This document shows positions 33,421 through 43,952 of a stretch of DNA of 64,000 nt, in pieces (position 1 is the first letter of the stretch; each line of letters begins with the position of its first letter). A model generated the notes under the pieces. The model worked only from the letters and a program-made list of their open reading frames with translations. It was not told where the DNA came from and ran no database searches. This DNA comes from Carposina sasakii (Eukaryota > Arthropoda > Insecta > Lepidoptera > Carposinidae), in contig CP053172.1 in the NCBI GenBank assembly GCA_014607495.2, positions 6,338,888-6,402,887 on the forward strand, written 5' to 3'. Both the position numbers and the translations under genes were made by a program.

Positions 33421-36400
33421 ATAAACGATTTAAACAAATTTCAAATCAATTAGGAAATTTTAAATAACTTGGAACAGCCATAGGTACGTACACATACATA
33501 AGCAGCCTATAAAGTCCCATTGTCGCCCGTAACCTACCTACGCTGCGGAACTGCAATGGCGGAACCGCAGTCCTTCCGCTATGTTCCGTCAGTTTGTTTA
33601 AAAATCGGAACACTAGCGAAACTGCCTGTTATGATATATAGCTTTGACTATTTTTTATCTCTTTCTCCCGGGCGGTTTCGTGAGTTTGGTAGTGTTCCGC
33701 TTCTCATACAAACTGACGGAACATGGTGGAATGACTGCGGCGCCGCCATTGCAGTTCCGCGGCGGAGGTGTGCTACGAGTGTATGGGGCTCAGGCCTTCT
33801 CTCAGAGAGTGTTTGGGCTCAATCACCACGCGTGACAACCGCGGTTTGGTGATGTAAGACAAGTAGCGAGCGAGTCTAGGCACCAACTGCATATATACAT
33901 ACATACCTTTCTGTTAAACGCTGTAAGCCAGGTTCACACGGCATTGGTCCTGCACGTTTTTTTGCAGTTCTTATACATCTTTAACGAATAAACAGTGGCG
34001 CATACAACGTACATAACCATTCACACTTATACGATTTTTTTGCAGTACAAACGACGTTTTATAGTTGTATGTACTTTGTATGTGCCACTGCCCACTGCAA
34101 AAAAAACGTGCAGGACAATGCCGTGTAAACCTAGTCGTACACAACAAGCCGTACGGCCTGCGCGCGCCCTCGTGAATCGTCAGAACTATACTTAGGTACT
34201 ACATATTATACAGAGCTCAGCTTTAATTGCATTTAAACTTAGGTAGGATAAACACACAAATATTCAATCAATACCTCTTAAAAATTATTCCAAAACAAAA
34301 CACTTACTTTTTTCTGTTTTTGAACGGTTTATGTTAGGTACATTATTCTTCTGAATGTCTTGGTTTTCAAATTCACTTTCACTTCTTTTTAGTACAGTAT
34401 CTAGTAATTTCTTTGCTCGAGACATTTTTGCCTAAACATTTAGTAAAAAAGCTCGTAAAACAATTTTAAATATTTTTATAGCACGAGATCGACCGTTAAT
34501 TTGGCAATGCAATTCGCGTAAATAAACACGCACAGACATGAATGAAGGTGTTATGATCACAAACTTAGCGCTTTCATTCATGCCACATGATCAAGATGTC
34601 GACTCTAGCGAGTTAAATCATGGATGAAGGGGCATGTGTGTACATAGCACCTTCTTCCAATACAGGATCTTGTGGTTAGTCATTTGAGTTGAGAGTTATG
34701 TGCTCATAAAACGTTCTTCCGCACTGAAAGTGGGTTTTGTGTGTACATAATCCCTTCATCTATTACGTTTTACCATTTCTTCGCTTTATATTGAGAAATC
34801 TGAAGGTGCCATGATCTTAATAACGACTTAACACCTTCATTCATGTAAAAAAGTGGAAAAATTTAATAATGCGACATAACACCTTCATCCACTCATATCT
34901 TCATATATATATATATGAGGATGTTACAGAGTACAAAAGATGAGTTATCTTATTTTTGCTGTTTATCGCATAAAAAGCAGAAATCCAATTGGCATACCAA
35001 TTTGGATTGTTGTGATTGTAGGTTGCTGTTTTTAACATGTTATTTTACTGTATTCGGTTCAGTTTGACAACAATTTGACGGGCTTGTAACCACATTTGAG
35101 GCTTGTAACCAATTGTAAATGTGTGTGCGGGACGAGTGTGAAGCGTCCTCACGCTCCCCGCGCACACATTTTTCACTAACGTCTAATCCCTACTACCTCC
35201 AGCAAAAGAAATGAAGCAATGCGACAGCGAAGTTTGTACAAAATTCACTGATTGCATGTCAAATTCGGTACCTCGGTAAAAGAATTTTAAAGAAATTTTG
35301 AATTGAACGTGCATATTGTACAATCGCATTGCTTCTGCGTTGCTTTTCCAAGATACGTAATCAGCCTGCTGCTCTGCTAGTTACGTAATCAGGGGACCGA
35401 TTCTTTCTATTTCCAAATAAAATGGACTATAAAGATGAACACACCTTTTGCATGACATCAGCATTCCCCCCTCTATATTCGATAGCCCCCCACCCGCTGG
35501 CCGACGCCTTCCCCGGGTTCACTCCCGCACCCACGTCCAAGCACGCCGGTACTGCGTAGCGGTTTAGCTTCATTCTGAAGAAAGTCATAGGGATATTGTA
35601 GCTATAGAGATGCTGGGGCAATGTAACGCTAAGGTTTTAAGATAGAATTATAAATATGGAGTTGTTAATGGGCAATGAAAAGTAAACGAGTCATTACTCA
35701 ACACATTAGTGAGTACATAATAGCAAACTTATTTAATGTTTACTGGTTTGCAACTACTCGATACTAGATGGCGCTGTATTCAATGTTCAGCGGCCGTGTG
35801 CGCGTAGTAGGGTTTAAAACTTTGCCGATAAATGCCTCAAAAATTTATATAGTTTGCATTGTGATATCTTTTTGTATAATTGTAAATAATACGCGATTTG
35901 GCATTGTTTACTGTATGTGTACGCAATATGTACGTACATGAAAATAAAATATTGATTATACCCTTAAGAATTCTATGAAGTACTTAGTAAAACTTTCAAG
36001 TGTAGATAGGTAACGAAGCCACCAAAACTAAATAAGGACCTAACGAAAGTAGAATATACTCACGCAGTCCTAGTTTCCAATAAAGCGATGTCGTTATACT
36101 TGGACGGCGGCAGATACTGCGGGTGTTTGATGATGTTCTGTATTTGGTAGAGGGTGTCGGCAGTGAGCGGGTCGGTGCGCTTCTGCAGACCTATTGCTGC
36201 GTAGGTTAGCGGACCGCTGGAAGAAAATGGTTCGCAAAGAATGAGTATTAACTTATTTCTAATATTGCAACCTGCATTATGCTATGTTTTTGTCTACTAA
36301 GATTAGGTTTAATTAATTAATTACTAATTTTGATAAAATTTTAAAATAGAAAAACAATAGTGTCTAACTTAGCTAGGTAAGTAAAATTTTTCATTTGTGT

Positions 36401-39400
36401 CAATAATTCTACCAATTTTCATGATACTTATAAAATTACTGGCCACGATTGAATACAATGCGAACAGGGCATCAGGTAGAGAATAACAACTTACATATCT
36501 CTAGCAGAAGTGCAATGTCCTGCCGTTAATATGAACTTTTCGCTGATGATGGAGCCTCCGCAGAGGAACTGGATCGAAGGCTGCTCGCCAAAACCGAGGA
36601 GAGCCTTTAAGAAGATAACATAGCTACATGAATTAATGCTTCATTCTTGACACATTGAAATAGTCTCAGTTCCAGAAAGCTACACGCTTGCAGAGAGACC
36701 ATGTTAAAACTATCAAGGGCGAAGTAAAAGGAATAATGAATATAGGTATGCTCTGTATTTTCGACATAAAAATAGTAGGTAACCTATTCTAATGTTCTGT
36801 ATGGCTATACAAGATTTGCCGGCAAGGTGCCGGCAGAGTAGAGTTTGTACCACCCCATGCCTGCCCGTGGGTATCGTACAAGGCGATTAAGGGTTTTCGG
36901 GAGGTGGGCAGCAGCGCCTCCCGTACTGACAACATAGTCCGAAAATCACACTGCGCAGCTGCGGTCACCAACCCGCCTGCCCAGCGTGGTGACTATGGGC
37001 CAAACCCCCCTGTGGCAATAGCCTTGTGGCGTGCCCCGAGGGAGGCCTACGTCCAGCAGTGGACTGCAATAGGCTGAAGAAGAAGATACAAGATTTGTAC
37101 AGTTTTTTAGTTTATCGGAGTTTGTATTATCTTATTAGGTAAGTAGGTACTCAGTTTTTGGCCCGCGGCTCTTAAAGACAGCTAAAAGGTTAGTTCAACG
37201 AGTCCAAAATGCCTGTGCACGTTTTAGTTTTGATATCCCATGGAGAGCGCATGTAACTCCGTTTTTAAACAAGCACTCTATCCTAAAAATGCAGCACCGC
37301 CGCAAGCTTCACTTGGCGTGCCTTCTTTTTGGCATTATTACGAACAAAGTGCCAAACTATCTTTTCCAAAAATTATCTTGGAGGTCGGGTCACAAGTCCC
37401 GGCATTGTGCACCGCAACTTTTAACAGAGCGACACATTTCGACTGCTTTCAGGGGAAGTTTCCGCTATGCTGCGACTAAGTGTTGGAACAATATCCCTCC
37501 GCCAATCAGGAACTTGCAAAATATATACGGCTTCAGAACCAGGTTAAAAATATTTATGCTTAAGCACCAAAAAGCGGAAGAACTGTTGGTCAATGACACC
37601 AGTGTGATTTAAGTAGGCATTTTATTTTATCATTATTTGTACTTTTTACATATTTTTTAATTATGTTATTTTATCATTAGTTTTATATTTATATTTTGCT
37701 TAGTAGACATGCATGACGTCACTATCGGTTCCAACGGAAGAAGATGGTTACAGCCAGCAGTAAGCTGAGGTGGGACCGAGTTTGTGACAGAATACTTCCT
37801 CTAATGTAAATATTTTATTTTATTCTTTGTTATGTTTCTGTCTCTAATGAAGCTTTCATTCATTCATTCAAAATCGTTGTATGAATAACACAAAGCGGAA
37901 GTTCACGTCAGAAGTGACAAACTGTGGGGCAAGCACGAACCTCTCGATAGTCCGTAACGCTATAGTTACACTGTCATAAAAAGGTCGCGTAAAAAGGTTC
38001 ATGCTTAGCCTACGGGTATAGTCTCTAGTTCGTCAAGATATACCTATCCTAAAACCTCACCATATGTGGGAACTCCCCTTTAGCAGCATCCGCGCCCCCC
38101 ACAATCAGCTGGTCGGCATTGTGTCCGCAGTGGTTAGCGCGGGACAAGGCGCCCGTCAACGCGACGCCTTTCTCGCACGGGTATATGTACTGCTCTTGAT
38201 AGTCTATGCATTCTGAAATGGGTGTAATATCTTGTTTTATTATTTCACTAGTGGACGCCCGCGACTTCATTCGTGTGGACTGCAGAAAAAACAAAATGTC
38301 GAAATCCGGGATAAAAAGTAGCCTATGTGTTAATACAGGGTGTCAGTTAACTCCATACCAAATTTTATTATAATCGCTCTACCCGTTTTTACGTGAAAGA
38401 GTAACAAACATCCATCCATCCATCCATACTTACAAACTTTCGCCTTTATAATATGAGTAGCCAATAAAAAATATGGTATTTATTTTTTATTATTTATTTA
38501 TTTGTTTAGAACTCCAAACAACGCAACAAAATAAATATGCTAGTTAACAAAATAACCTTAAGATAAGCCAAGAAACAGGTGTCCCTAATGTAACATAATA
38601 TTTTATCACTGAGCGCACAATTCTATCAGTAGGTACATATAGTTTTTGTTTAATAAGCAATGATACACAAGTTATGAAAATGTAAGTGTTACTAATCTCT
38701 GACACGCAGTATATCGGTCAGGATATTAAAACTCACAATGTATAGGTATACGAGTATATAATATAGCCCCAGATTTTTTTTTGTAGACATCTCATTCATG
38801 CTTAGATGATAGGGAAATATTAATCGAAAATACTGACTGTCCCATGCCTTCCTGCCAGTCTTGGGTGCAGTCAGATTGGCTGCGACCACCACACAACCGT
38901 CTGGTCTGACTTCATCGTTCGTCTTGTAGTCGTATTCTTGAGGGACGTACTCTGTTGTGGTTGTGGTTCTGTAACATCAAGACAAAGGTAAACCTTTTTG
39001 TTTGTTTTTGCTACTCGGCGATAGATGGAGCTAAATTTAGTTTAAAACTGTAATTAATGGTGAACATTTTTTGTTTGCATCCGCTATTCGACAATAGATG
39101 ACGTTGAATGTCATTTCGAACTAAATGATATACCTTCTAGTAGTGGTCGCAACTGGACGTCTCGTAGTGGTAGGAGTATTATCCAAGCAGCACACCACAG
39201 GATCCGAGCCGTCAAACGAACAAATCTGGTGGAAAAACAGATATTTTTTTAAGGTTCGTTACCTCTAGTTCACGTTATAGTTTCTTCGAACGATGGCGCT
39301 AGTTGCTTTGTATATGACTACATTAACCTTTGTAACTGCATATATAAAATGCTAGTTCCGAAAAAAGGCATAGAAATTATTCCATGAAACCCTGAAACGG

Positions 39401-39903
39401 CCTCATACTTCCTTTGATGGCACTAGTAACTATGTCTATGACTACATTATCGGTGTTACTGTATACATAATATTGTAAGTTCCGAAATCAAAATGTTATT
39501 CTATATAGGACGGCCGATTGGTGTAGTTGGTAGTGGCCCTGCCTGCGACGCCATTGGTCCTAGGTTCGAATCCCGGTAGGTGCAAACATTGATGTGATGA
39601 ATATGTCGATATCTGTTTCCGAGTCATGGATGCTTATATAGTTATCTATGTATTGATATACCGTTGCTTAGTACCCACGACACAAGACCTTAGGGATCAT
39701 AATGTGGGACTAGGTCAATATGTTGTGAAGTGAATAAATAATATTTATATTTATATAGGATAAAATTATTAATAAAGAAATGGAAAAATTTATATAGGAA
39801 CCTACCTGAGGCGGCTGTCGGTTTCGAATATCGTTTATTGCCGACTGGCAATTCCTCAGATTGGTACAGACTCCATATCTGCCGCTTTTGGAGCAGCTGT
39901 CAC
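28467..39903 (-). CDS. Clip-domain trypsin-like serine protease (CLIPC/Snake-like), nine exons, 5' end missing
   Basis: Exons on the minus strand, 5' to 3': 39903-39806, 39225-39134, 38968-38838, 38212-38061, 36604-36495, 36216-36064, 35601-35445, 29270-29139, 28634-28467. They total 1193 nt, about 397 codons, all in phase. Residues 1-46 form a clip domain with six Cys in the C-C-C-C-CC pattern. A Thr/Arg-rich linker follows, then the activation site QL|IVGG. The catalytic domain has TAGHC (His, about residue 188), NDIALLE (Asp, about 236) and GDSGGPL (Ser, about 344). Asp189 of KDTCQGDS predicts trypsin-like cleavage after Arg/Lys. The Leu before IVGG matches CLIPC proteases (Drosophila Snake, Manduca HP6/HP21), which sit in the middle of Toll and melanization cascades; that role is inference. 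The first exon starts with two bases of a split codon, so a signal-peptide exon lies upstream (to the right) and was not found. Intron 7 is 6.2 kb and holds a DNA transposon. Confidence 0.9.
29399..30347 (+). mobile_element. Helitron-like element with internal minisatellite, copy 2
   Basis: The same element in the opposite orientation, TCTACACTAATATTATAAAG to GCGGGCGTCCACTAG, flanked by A and T as expected for Helitron insertion between A and T. It has about six 118-bp units (29560-30195), one more than copy 1. It lies in intron 7 of the clip protease, 130 bp downstream of exon 8's acceptor in that gene's orientation. Confidence 0.75.
29540..30195. repeat. 118-bp minisatellite, about 6 units (inverted relative to 12270)
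   Basis: Same unit as at 12270-12830 on the other strand. Unit order and unit-specific variants parallel copy 1, so the array moved with its Helitron-like carrier. Confidence 0.85.
33543..33764. mobile_element. Foldback MITE inside the transposase intron
   Basis: GCGGAACTGCAATGGCGG and ATGTTCCGTCAGTTTGT at the left recur inverted at 33706-33764. It lies in the intron between transposase exons 1 and 2. Confidence 0.65.
33927..34135. mobile_element. Second foldback MITE inside the transposase intron
   Basis: CAGGTTCACACGGCATTGG and CCTGCACGTTTTTTTGCAG recur inverted at 34094-34132. A related element with GCCCGGTTCACACG ends may lie at 63203-63605. Confidence 0.65.
37150..37868 (+). mobile_element. 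3' fragment of a CR1/Jockey-type non-LTR retrotransposon
   Basis: The plus strand, across a frame change near 37280, encodes [13 protein letters not shown], then [19 protein letters not shown] and [22 protein letters not shown] sequence, the typical C-terminal tail after the reverse transcriptase of CR1/Jockey-group LINEs. A 3' UTR follows and ends in (ATTC)n. The RT itself is missing. It lies in intron 4 of the clip protease. Confidence 0.75.
38249..38459 (-). mobile_element. Short Helitron-like element
   Basis: Starts CTAGTGGACGCCCGCGAC (the 3' hairpin end read on the plus strand) and ends TTTATAATATGAG. It begins 37 bp from clip-protease exon 4. Related copies or pieces are near 6250, 13000, 16825, 26107, 53095 and 59166. 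Confidence 0.6.
39134..39903 (-). CDS. Clip domain exons of the serine protease
   Basis: Two exons (39903-39806 and 39225-39134) encode the clip fold: Cys in SCSKSG, GVC, RNC, then ICSF and VVCC across the intron, six in all. In this family clip domains mediate docking on partners in protease cascades and are secreted. A Thr/Arg linker (NTPTTTRRP) starts at the end of the second exon and continues into exon 3. Confidence 0.88.
39509..39745 (+). mobile_element. tRNA-derived SINE copy
   Basis: Intact box A and box B, in intron 1 of the clip protease, antisense to it. Confidence 0.75.
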
Positions 39904-40218
39904 CTGAAATGTAAAAGATAATGTCGGTGTGCAAGAAAATTAATGACTTGGGAACATTTTTATAAAGTTTACACAAGCAAATGCAGATAGGTGCGGGTAA
40001 TGAACAATAAATAAATATTCATACACTTCGCAATCCATCTATTATAGTTGTCTATTGATATCTCCTTCCGAGCATGTCGTAAAAGTCGATTAAGGAACTC
40101 GTTCATTCTCTAAGGAGATAAGCTAGCAATGTCACTGATGTCATGTAAATCTGTCATCACTATGTTAAATATTGCTGCGGGATCTCCAGTTTCAGCACCC
40201 CATTTTGAGAACACGACC

Positions 40219-40411
40219 GGCCCCCTGATTACATAAAAGCAATAGCAGTTTTGTGAAGCCGCGCGATCGCGATAATCGCGATAAACGAGCGCTCGGCGGC
40301 GTCCTCCCGCCGCACGCCGCACCTCGACCCACACACACACACACACACACTCTCAACTATCGCGATCCCGCGGCTTCGGCTTTCCTATTGCTTTTGCGTA
40401 ATCAGGGGGGC
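40219..40411. mobile_element. MITE with CCCCTGATTAC ends
   Basis: CCCCCTGATTACATAAAAGC is mirrored by GCTTTTGCGTAATCAGGGGG. The core is GC-rich and holds a (CA)n run. Relatives: 62154-62345 and 58378-58540, and a partial one at 35205-35400. Confidence 0.7.
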
Positions 40412-40984
40412 GTATGTCTTTTAAGTAGGTACGTAACCTTATTTACTTTATCTCCTATTTATTAGTTGACCTTTCCACTTTCTGATATAGATTAGGTACC
40501 TACTTACTGACAGATTCAAGGTCTGCGATAGCTAACAAAGGATTGTCGACACTTTAGAATTTAAAAAACTAGTGCCATTTTAAGAGAACACCCGAGTTCC
40601 TAACACTGTGGTCACTAACCCGCCTGTCCAGCGTGGTAACTATACTTAGTTACTATGTATACATTACTATGTATATGCAAAAATGGGGGAGGCTTACGTC
40701 AAGCAGTGGACTGTTTTGGTGTATATTGTATTACCGTTACCTCTATTTATTTAGTGGGTTACACGTAGGTATGTCTGGGTACTACATAAATATAAGTATA
40801 AATCTATCTACCTACCAGAGATAATGAAACAACTGGCCTACATGCAGTACATGTTTGGCCATTAGAGATCTATTTAGGACTAGGTTAATGTGTTGATAGA
40901 TATGTACCAAATTTTCGTAAATAACATAAATTTATCTACCTAAAATCTCTTTTGTAGGTACCACTTAGGTATATTTAGTCGCCG

Positions 40985-41019
40985 CCATGAAGCAGCGAGT
41001 GAACTTCGCTGCTTCATGG
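40985..41019. repeat. Perfect 14-bp hairpin
   Basis: CCATGAAGCAGCGA, loop GTGAACT, TCGCTGCTTCATGG. No gene or known element was recognised around it. Confidence 0.8.
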
Positions 41020-42387
41020 TCGACGCCCTCGTTACGTTTTGCGTATTATAAGTGTTAAAAAGTCCTTTTTCGCGATAAAATTTAACTTATACCTATGTCC
41101 TATGGCAATACAATATAATCAAGGTGCTTTTAGCCGTTTAACTGAATGTAACACAAAACACAACCGTGCTAAACATGTTAGGTACTTTAGGTACCTACTT
41201 TAGCAATTACCTAAGGAACCATGCTTATTGTGTATAATTCTGAGGTAGGTAGCTAGGTACCTACTATAAACGGGCGTGAACGACTTCGTTCGAGTAATTT
41301 TGTTCCCGTGGGAATTTCGGAAAATCCTTTCTTATGGGATGCCTGCGTCATACAAAGAACACACCCTCCTAGTTTCATATCTCTTAGATCAGCGGTTTAA
41401 GTTGTGTGTTAATCGTCAGTCGTTCAGGACTGAACATTTTATACCTAGGTATGACGATCTCCGACCGTATTTCGGCCAAGGCGACCAATCTCTACGGAGA
41501 TTCTTCAGGTACGCAGGAGATATTATTATAGTGCACAAATGTGTGCGCAAACACAGATGCACTCTCTATTCCGTTACTCTCGTAGTCCGATGGGACGGAA
41601 AGCCGACACGACCGGAGAGAGATCAGGCGCAGGACCAACGGTTTTACGTGCTTTCCGAGGCACGAGCTTAGTGACAATTTTACAACATTAAAATCTGTAC
41701 ATGAAATAAATTAATTGGTACACATACTTACCTATACATACCTAGGTACCCATACATATTATGTATGTATGCTGTTAAGTAATAAGGTTCTAAATTTAAC
41801 ACGATTTTAAGTTATAATACAAAGCTCCGTTATGGCATAGAGGAATTTATGGTTATCAGCATAAATTATGCAATATTGTACGCGAAAAAACGCGGCTCAT
41901 TACCCGAGTTGTTTCCATGTTTTTTCCGCTAAACATCTGAATATAATGGCATCTAATTATTTGTTGTCTGGTTGTTTTAAAACATCTTGAAAATTATGTT
42001 TCTGTTCTATAGCTGTATCATCATTACAAGTAGGAGACACATACGCACATCAGCTGCATCTCCTTCCGTGCATGACGTAAGAGTCGACTAAAGAACTCGG
42101 TGAGAATTTTCTGCCTGTTATGTATGCTATACACACGGGATGTAATCCCAAAAGAATGTACCCAGAACTGCAGCATTACAAGAGATCCTATCGCATCACG
42201 TTTAGCATAGGGTCAGTGACGTGTTGCTAGTTCATCGCCCGAGAGAACGCTCACTGAGTTCGTCGACTCTTACGACATGCACGGAAGGAGATGCAGCTGA
42301 TGTGTTCTAGTGAAGCCCCGCATCAGCAGAGATACTTTACGAACTTAATTTATTATCTATGTTAGTCTCACATTCTTTAGGTACCTC

Positions 42388-42794
42388 TGTTACGTGTTAG
42401 ACACGTGTGCTCCAGCATGACTAACGACGGGATGGCACCACGCCGCGCCTAAAGATAAAGCTTTACAAATTATTGTTTATTGAAATACCGGACACATGTT
42501 CCTGACACGACCAAAGACACAATACGCCACGAAGAACACAAAGTCACACCGTGCCAAGGAAAGATTTATTAGTGAATGAATAGTTTTAAAATAGTTTTAG
42601 CATAAAATAGTTTTGTTCCCAGAATCCTTTCCAACCCACCCTTCTCTCTCATGTATAAATAATCCCGGCACCCATTCAACAACACAGTTCCATACCAACT
42701 TCGATTCCAAATCCAACTCCTAAAATCTTGTAAAAATAATATTAAATTAAAAGTATTAATAATTCAAAGTGTTTTCGCTACTCATCACATAAAA
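42388..42794 (+). repeat. 5' LTR
   Basis: It starts TGTTACGTGTTAGACACG and ends CATCACATAAAA, directly before the primer-binding site. TATAAATA at 42654-42661 is a plausible promoter TATA box. It is the same length as the 3' LTR and nearly identical. The first bases contain the small palindrome CGTGTTAGACACG. Confidence 0.95.
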
Positions 42795-42795
42795 T

Positions 42796-42813
42796 TGGCG
42801 CAGTCGCTCCGGA
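42796..42813 (+). promoter_or_regulatory. tRNA primer-binding site
   Basis: TGGCGCAGTCGCTCCGG begins one or two bases after the 5' LTR. The first 11 bases match the site of Drosophila 297/17.6-type elements, usually assigned to tRNA-Ser. Minus-strand DNA synthesis would start here. Confidence 0.75.
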
Positions 42814-42980
42814 TAGCGTAAGGTGTGTGATAGATAATTGTACGCTGAAGTTACGCTCCTGGTCACACTTCTGCTGTGGTAAGTGGTTAAAAACGCTTTG
42901 CTCAATTCTTTACCATTCCTATCACTTATTTCCTGCTATTTATTATTCTTTTATCTAAACTGTCATACATAATATTCATA

Positions 42981-43952
42981 ATGCCTAAAACTACGTCTCA
43001 ATCTCTTTCTCTCGAAACTCTTATTAAACTAATCCCAGAGTTCGATACTGCCCAAAACTCTCAGGTGTACAGATTTGTAAGATCTTGTACTGCTGCGTTT
43101 CAATTAGCGACACCAACGGATCAACATATTTTGCTCATATATACTCTTAATAAAATTAATGGCCCTTTTGCTGCAGACGTACATGCAAGGCAATTTGATT
43201 CATGGAATACGTTGCAGTCATACCTTATTGAGAAATTTTCTAATGTTAAAACCATACCTCACCTATGCTTAGAACTTCAGTCTATGTTCCAAAAGGAACG
43301 AGAGTCCATTACTGAATATTTTCATAGAGTCGACTTGCTTAGAAGCAGAATAATCGAAAAATTAACTGCAGAAGTGACAGACGAATCACTTCAGGGCAGA
43401 AAACTTGGTGTGGAAGAAACCGCGCTGAGTGTATTCGTTAACGGTTTAGCTAGCGACATCGGGTCTATGCTTCGAACTAAAGAGTTCAAAATACTTTCGG
43501 ATGCAGGAAAGTTCGCCATTCAGGAAGAGAAAGTCCGTGCTATGAATAATACTAGGCAACAGCTAATTCGAACCAGCCAGCCAAGACAATCGAACCCTCG
43601 TCCGCTTAATTCTATTGTCCAAAACCCAAATAGGTTTTTTAGGCCGACACACCCGGTACATATTAGACCGCCATACCCGCAGCTCACGTCGTTTAATACA
43701 AAATTTTGCAACTACTGCAAAAATCCCGGTCACATAATTACAGAATGTCGAAAAAGGGCATACAATAATAATAAAAATAACGAAAATTCATCAAAACCTG
43801 TTCAAGTCAATCATTTAAACTCGCAAGCGGCCATCGAAATGGGCGATTCGATGGAAACCGCTTTAGCTCATTATCAGTCGATTCAGTCGAACCAGACTCA
43901 GAGCAACGAATTGGAATATACCTCAGGCCTCGAAGGGCTCCAATTAGAATAA
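42981..43952 (+). CDS. gag: Gag of the Gypsy element
   Basis: A 323-residue structural protein forms the retrotransposon particle. A retrotransposon-gag-like domain fills roughly residues 20-190 (FDSWNTLQSYLIEKF, then LQSMFQKERESITEYFHRV). A Pro/Arg-rich linker follows. Near residue 253 there is one zinc knuckle, CNYCKNPGHIITEC, with the C-X2-C-X4-H-X4-C spacing. The last 45 codons lie beyond the slippery site and are made only when frameshifting fails. The ATG at 42981 is the first long-frame start after the leader. Confidence 0.93.
   Translation: MPKTTSQSLSLETLIKLIPEFDTAQNSQVYRFVRSCTAAFQLATPTDQHILLIYTLNKINGPFAADVHARQFDSWNTLQSYLIEKFSNVKTIPHLCLELQSMFQKERESITEYFHRVDLLRSRIIEKLTAEVTDESLQGRKLGVEETALSVFVNGLASDIGSMLRTKEFKILSDAGKFAIQEEKVRAMNNTRQQLIRTSQPRQSNPRPLNSIVQNPNRFFRPTHPVHIRPPYPQLTSFNTKFCNYCKNPGHIITECRKRAYNNNKNNENSSKPVQVNHLNSQAAIEMGDSMETALAHYQSIQSNQTQSNELEYTSGLEGLQLE
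43814..43820 (+). promoter_or_regulatory. -1 ribosomal frameshift slippery heptamer T TTA AAC
   Basis: In the gag frame the codons read CAT TTA AAC, which is exactly the X XXY YYZ heptamer with the efficient U UUA AAC sequence. Slippage back by one base enters the pol frame, which is open from here to 47974. A long hairpin starts four bases downstream. Confidence 0.85.

Larger units (their letters stand above)
30795..34425 (-). pseudogene. Two-exon DDD-type transposase with three one-base frameshifts
   Basis: Exon 1 is 34425-34308 ([13 protein letters not shown], 39 codons plus one base, donor GTAAGT). Exon 2 starts at 33117 after TTTTTTAG and runs to the stop near 30795, giving about 800 residues in all. 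A basic segment ([13 protein letters not shown]) precedes a Cys-rich stretch ([13 protein letters not shown]). Then come [27 protein letters not shown] (candidate first acidic residue), [13 protein letters not shown] (second) and [12 protein letters not shown] (third). Frameshifts are at about 31822-31829 (A8, one A too many), 31409-31415 (A7, one short) and about 31232-31236 (A5, one short), all in A-runs. The SDxCxGQNKN pattern is shared by many uncharacterised insect proteins that I believe are transposases; this is recall, not a search. Decay or sequencing indels could explain the breaks. Confidence 0.72.
30521..34903 (-). mobile_element. 4.4-kb DNA transposon of unidentified superfamily
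   Basis: The ends are inverted repeats: left TGAAGACATGAGTGGATGAA, right reading inward TGAAGATATGAGTGGATGAA, each followed by GTGYTATG. Both ends abut TATA, giving a probable TATA (or TA) target duplication; the right flank is a TA run, so the limits are good to about 4 bp. Subterminal copies of a GAATGAAGGTGTTATG-like motif lie at about 30730, 30783, 34538, 34618, 34801, 34829 and 34876 in both orientations, as expected for transposase-binding sites. Inside is a two-exon transposase on the minus strand. It sits in intron 7 of the clip protease, in the same orientation as that gene. I cannot name the superfamily; Sola-like is one guess. Confidence 0.8.
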
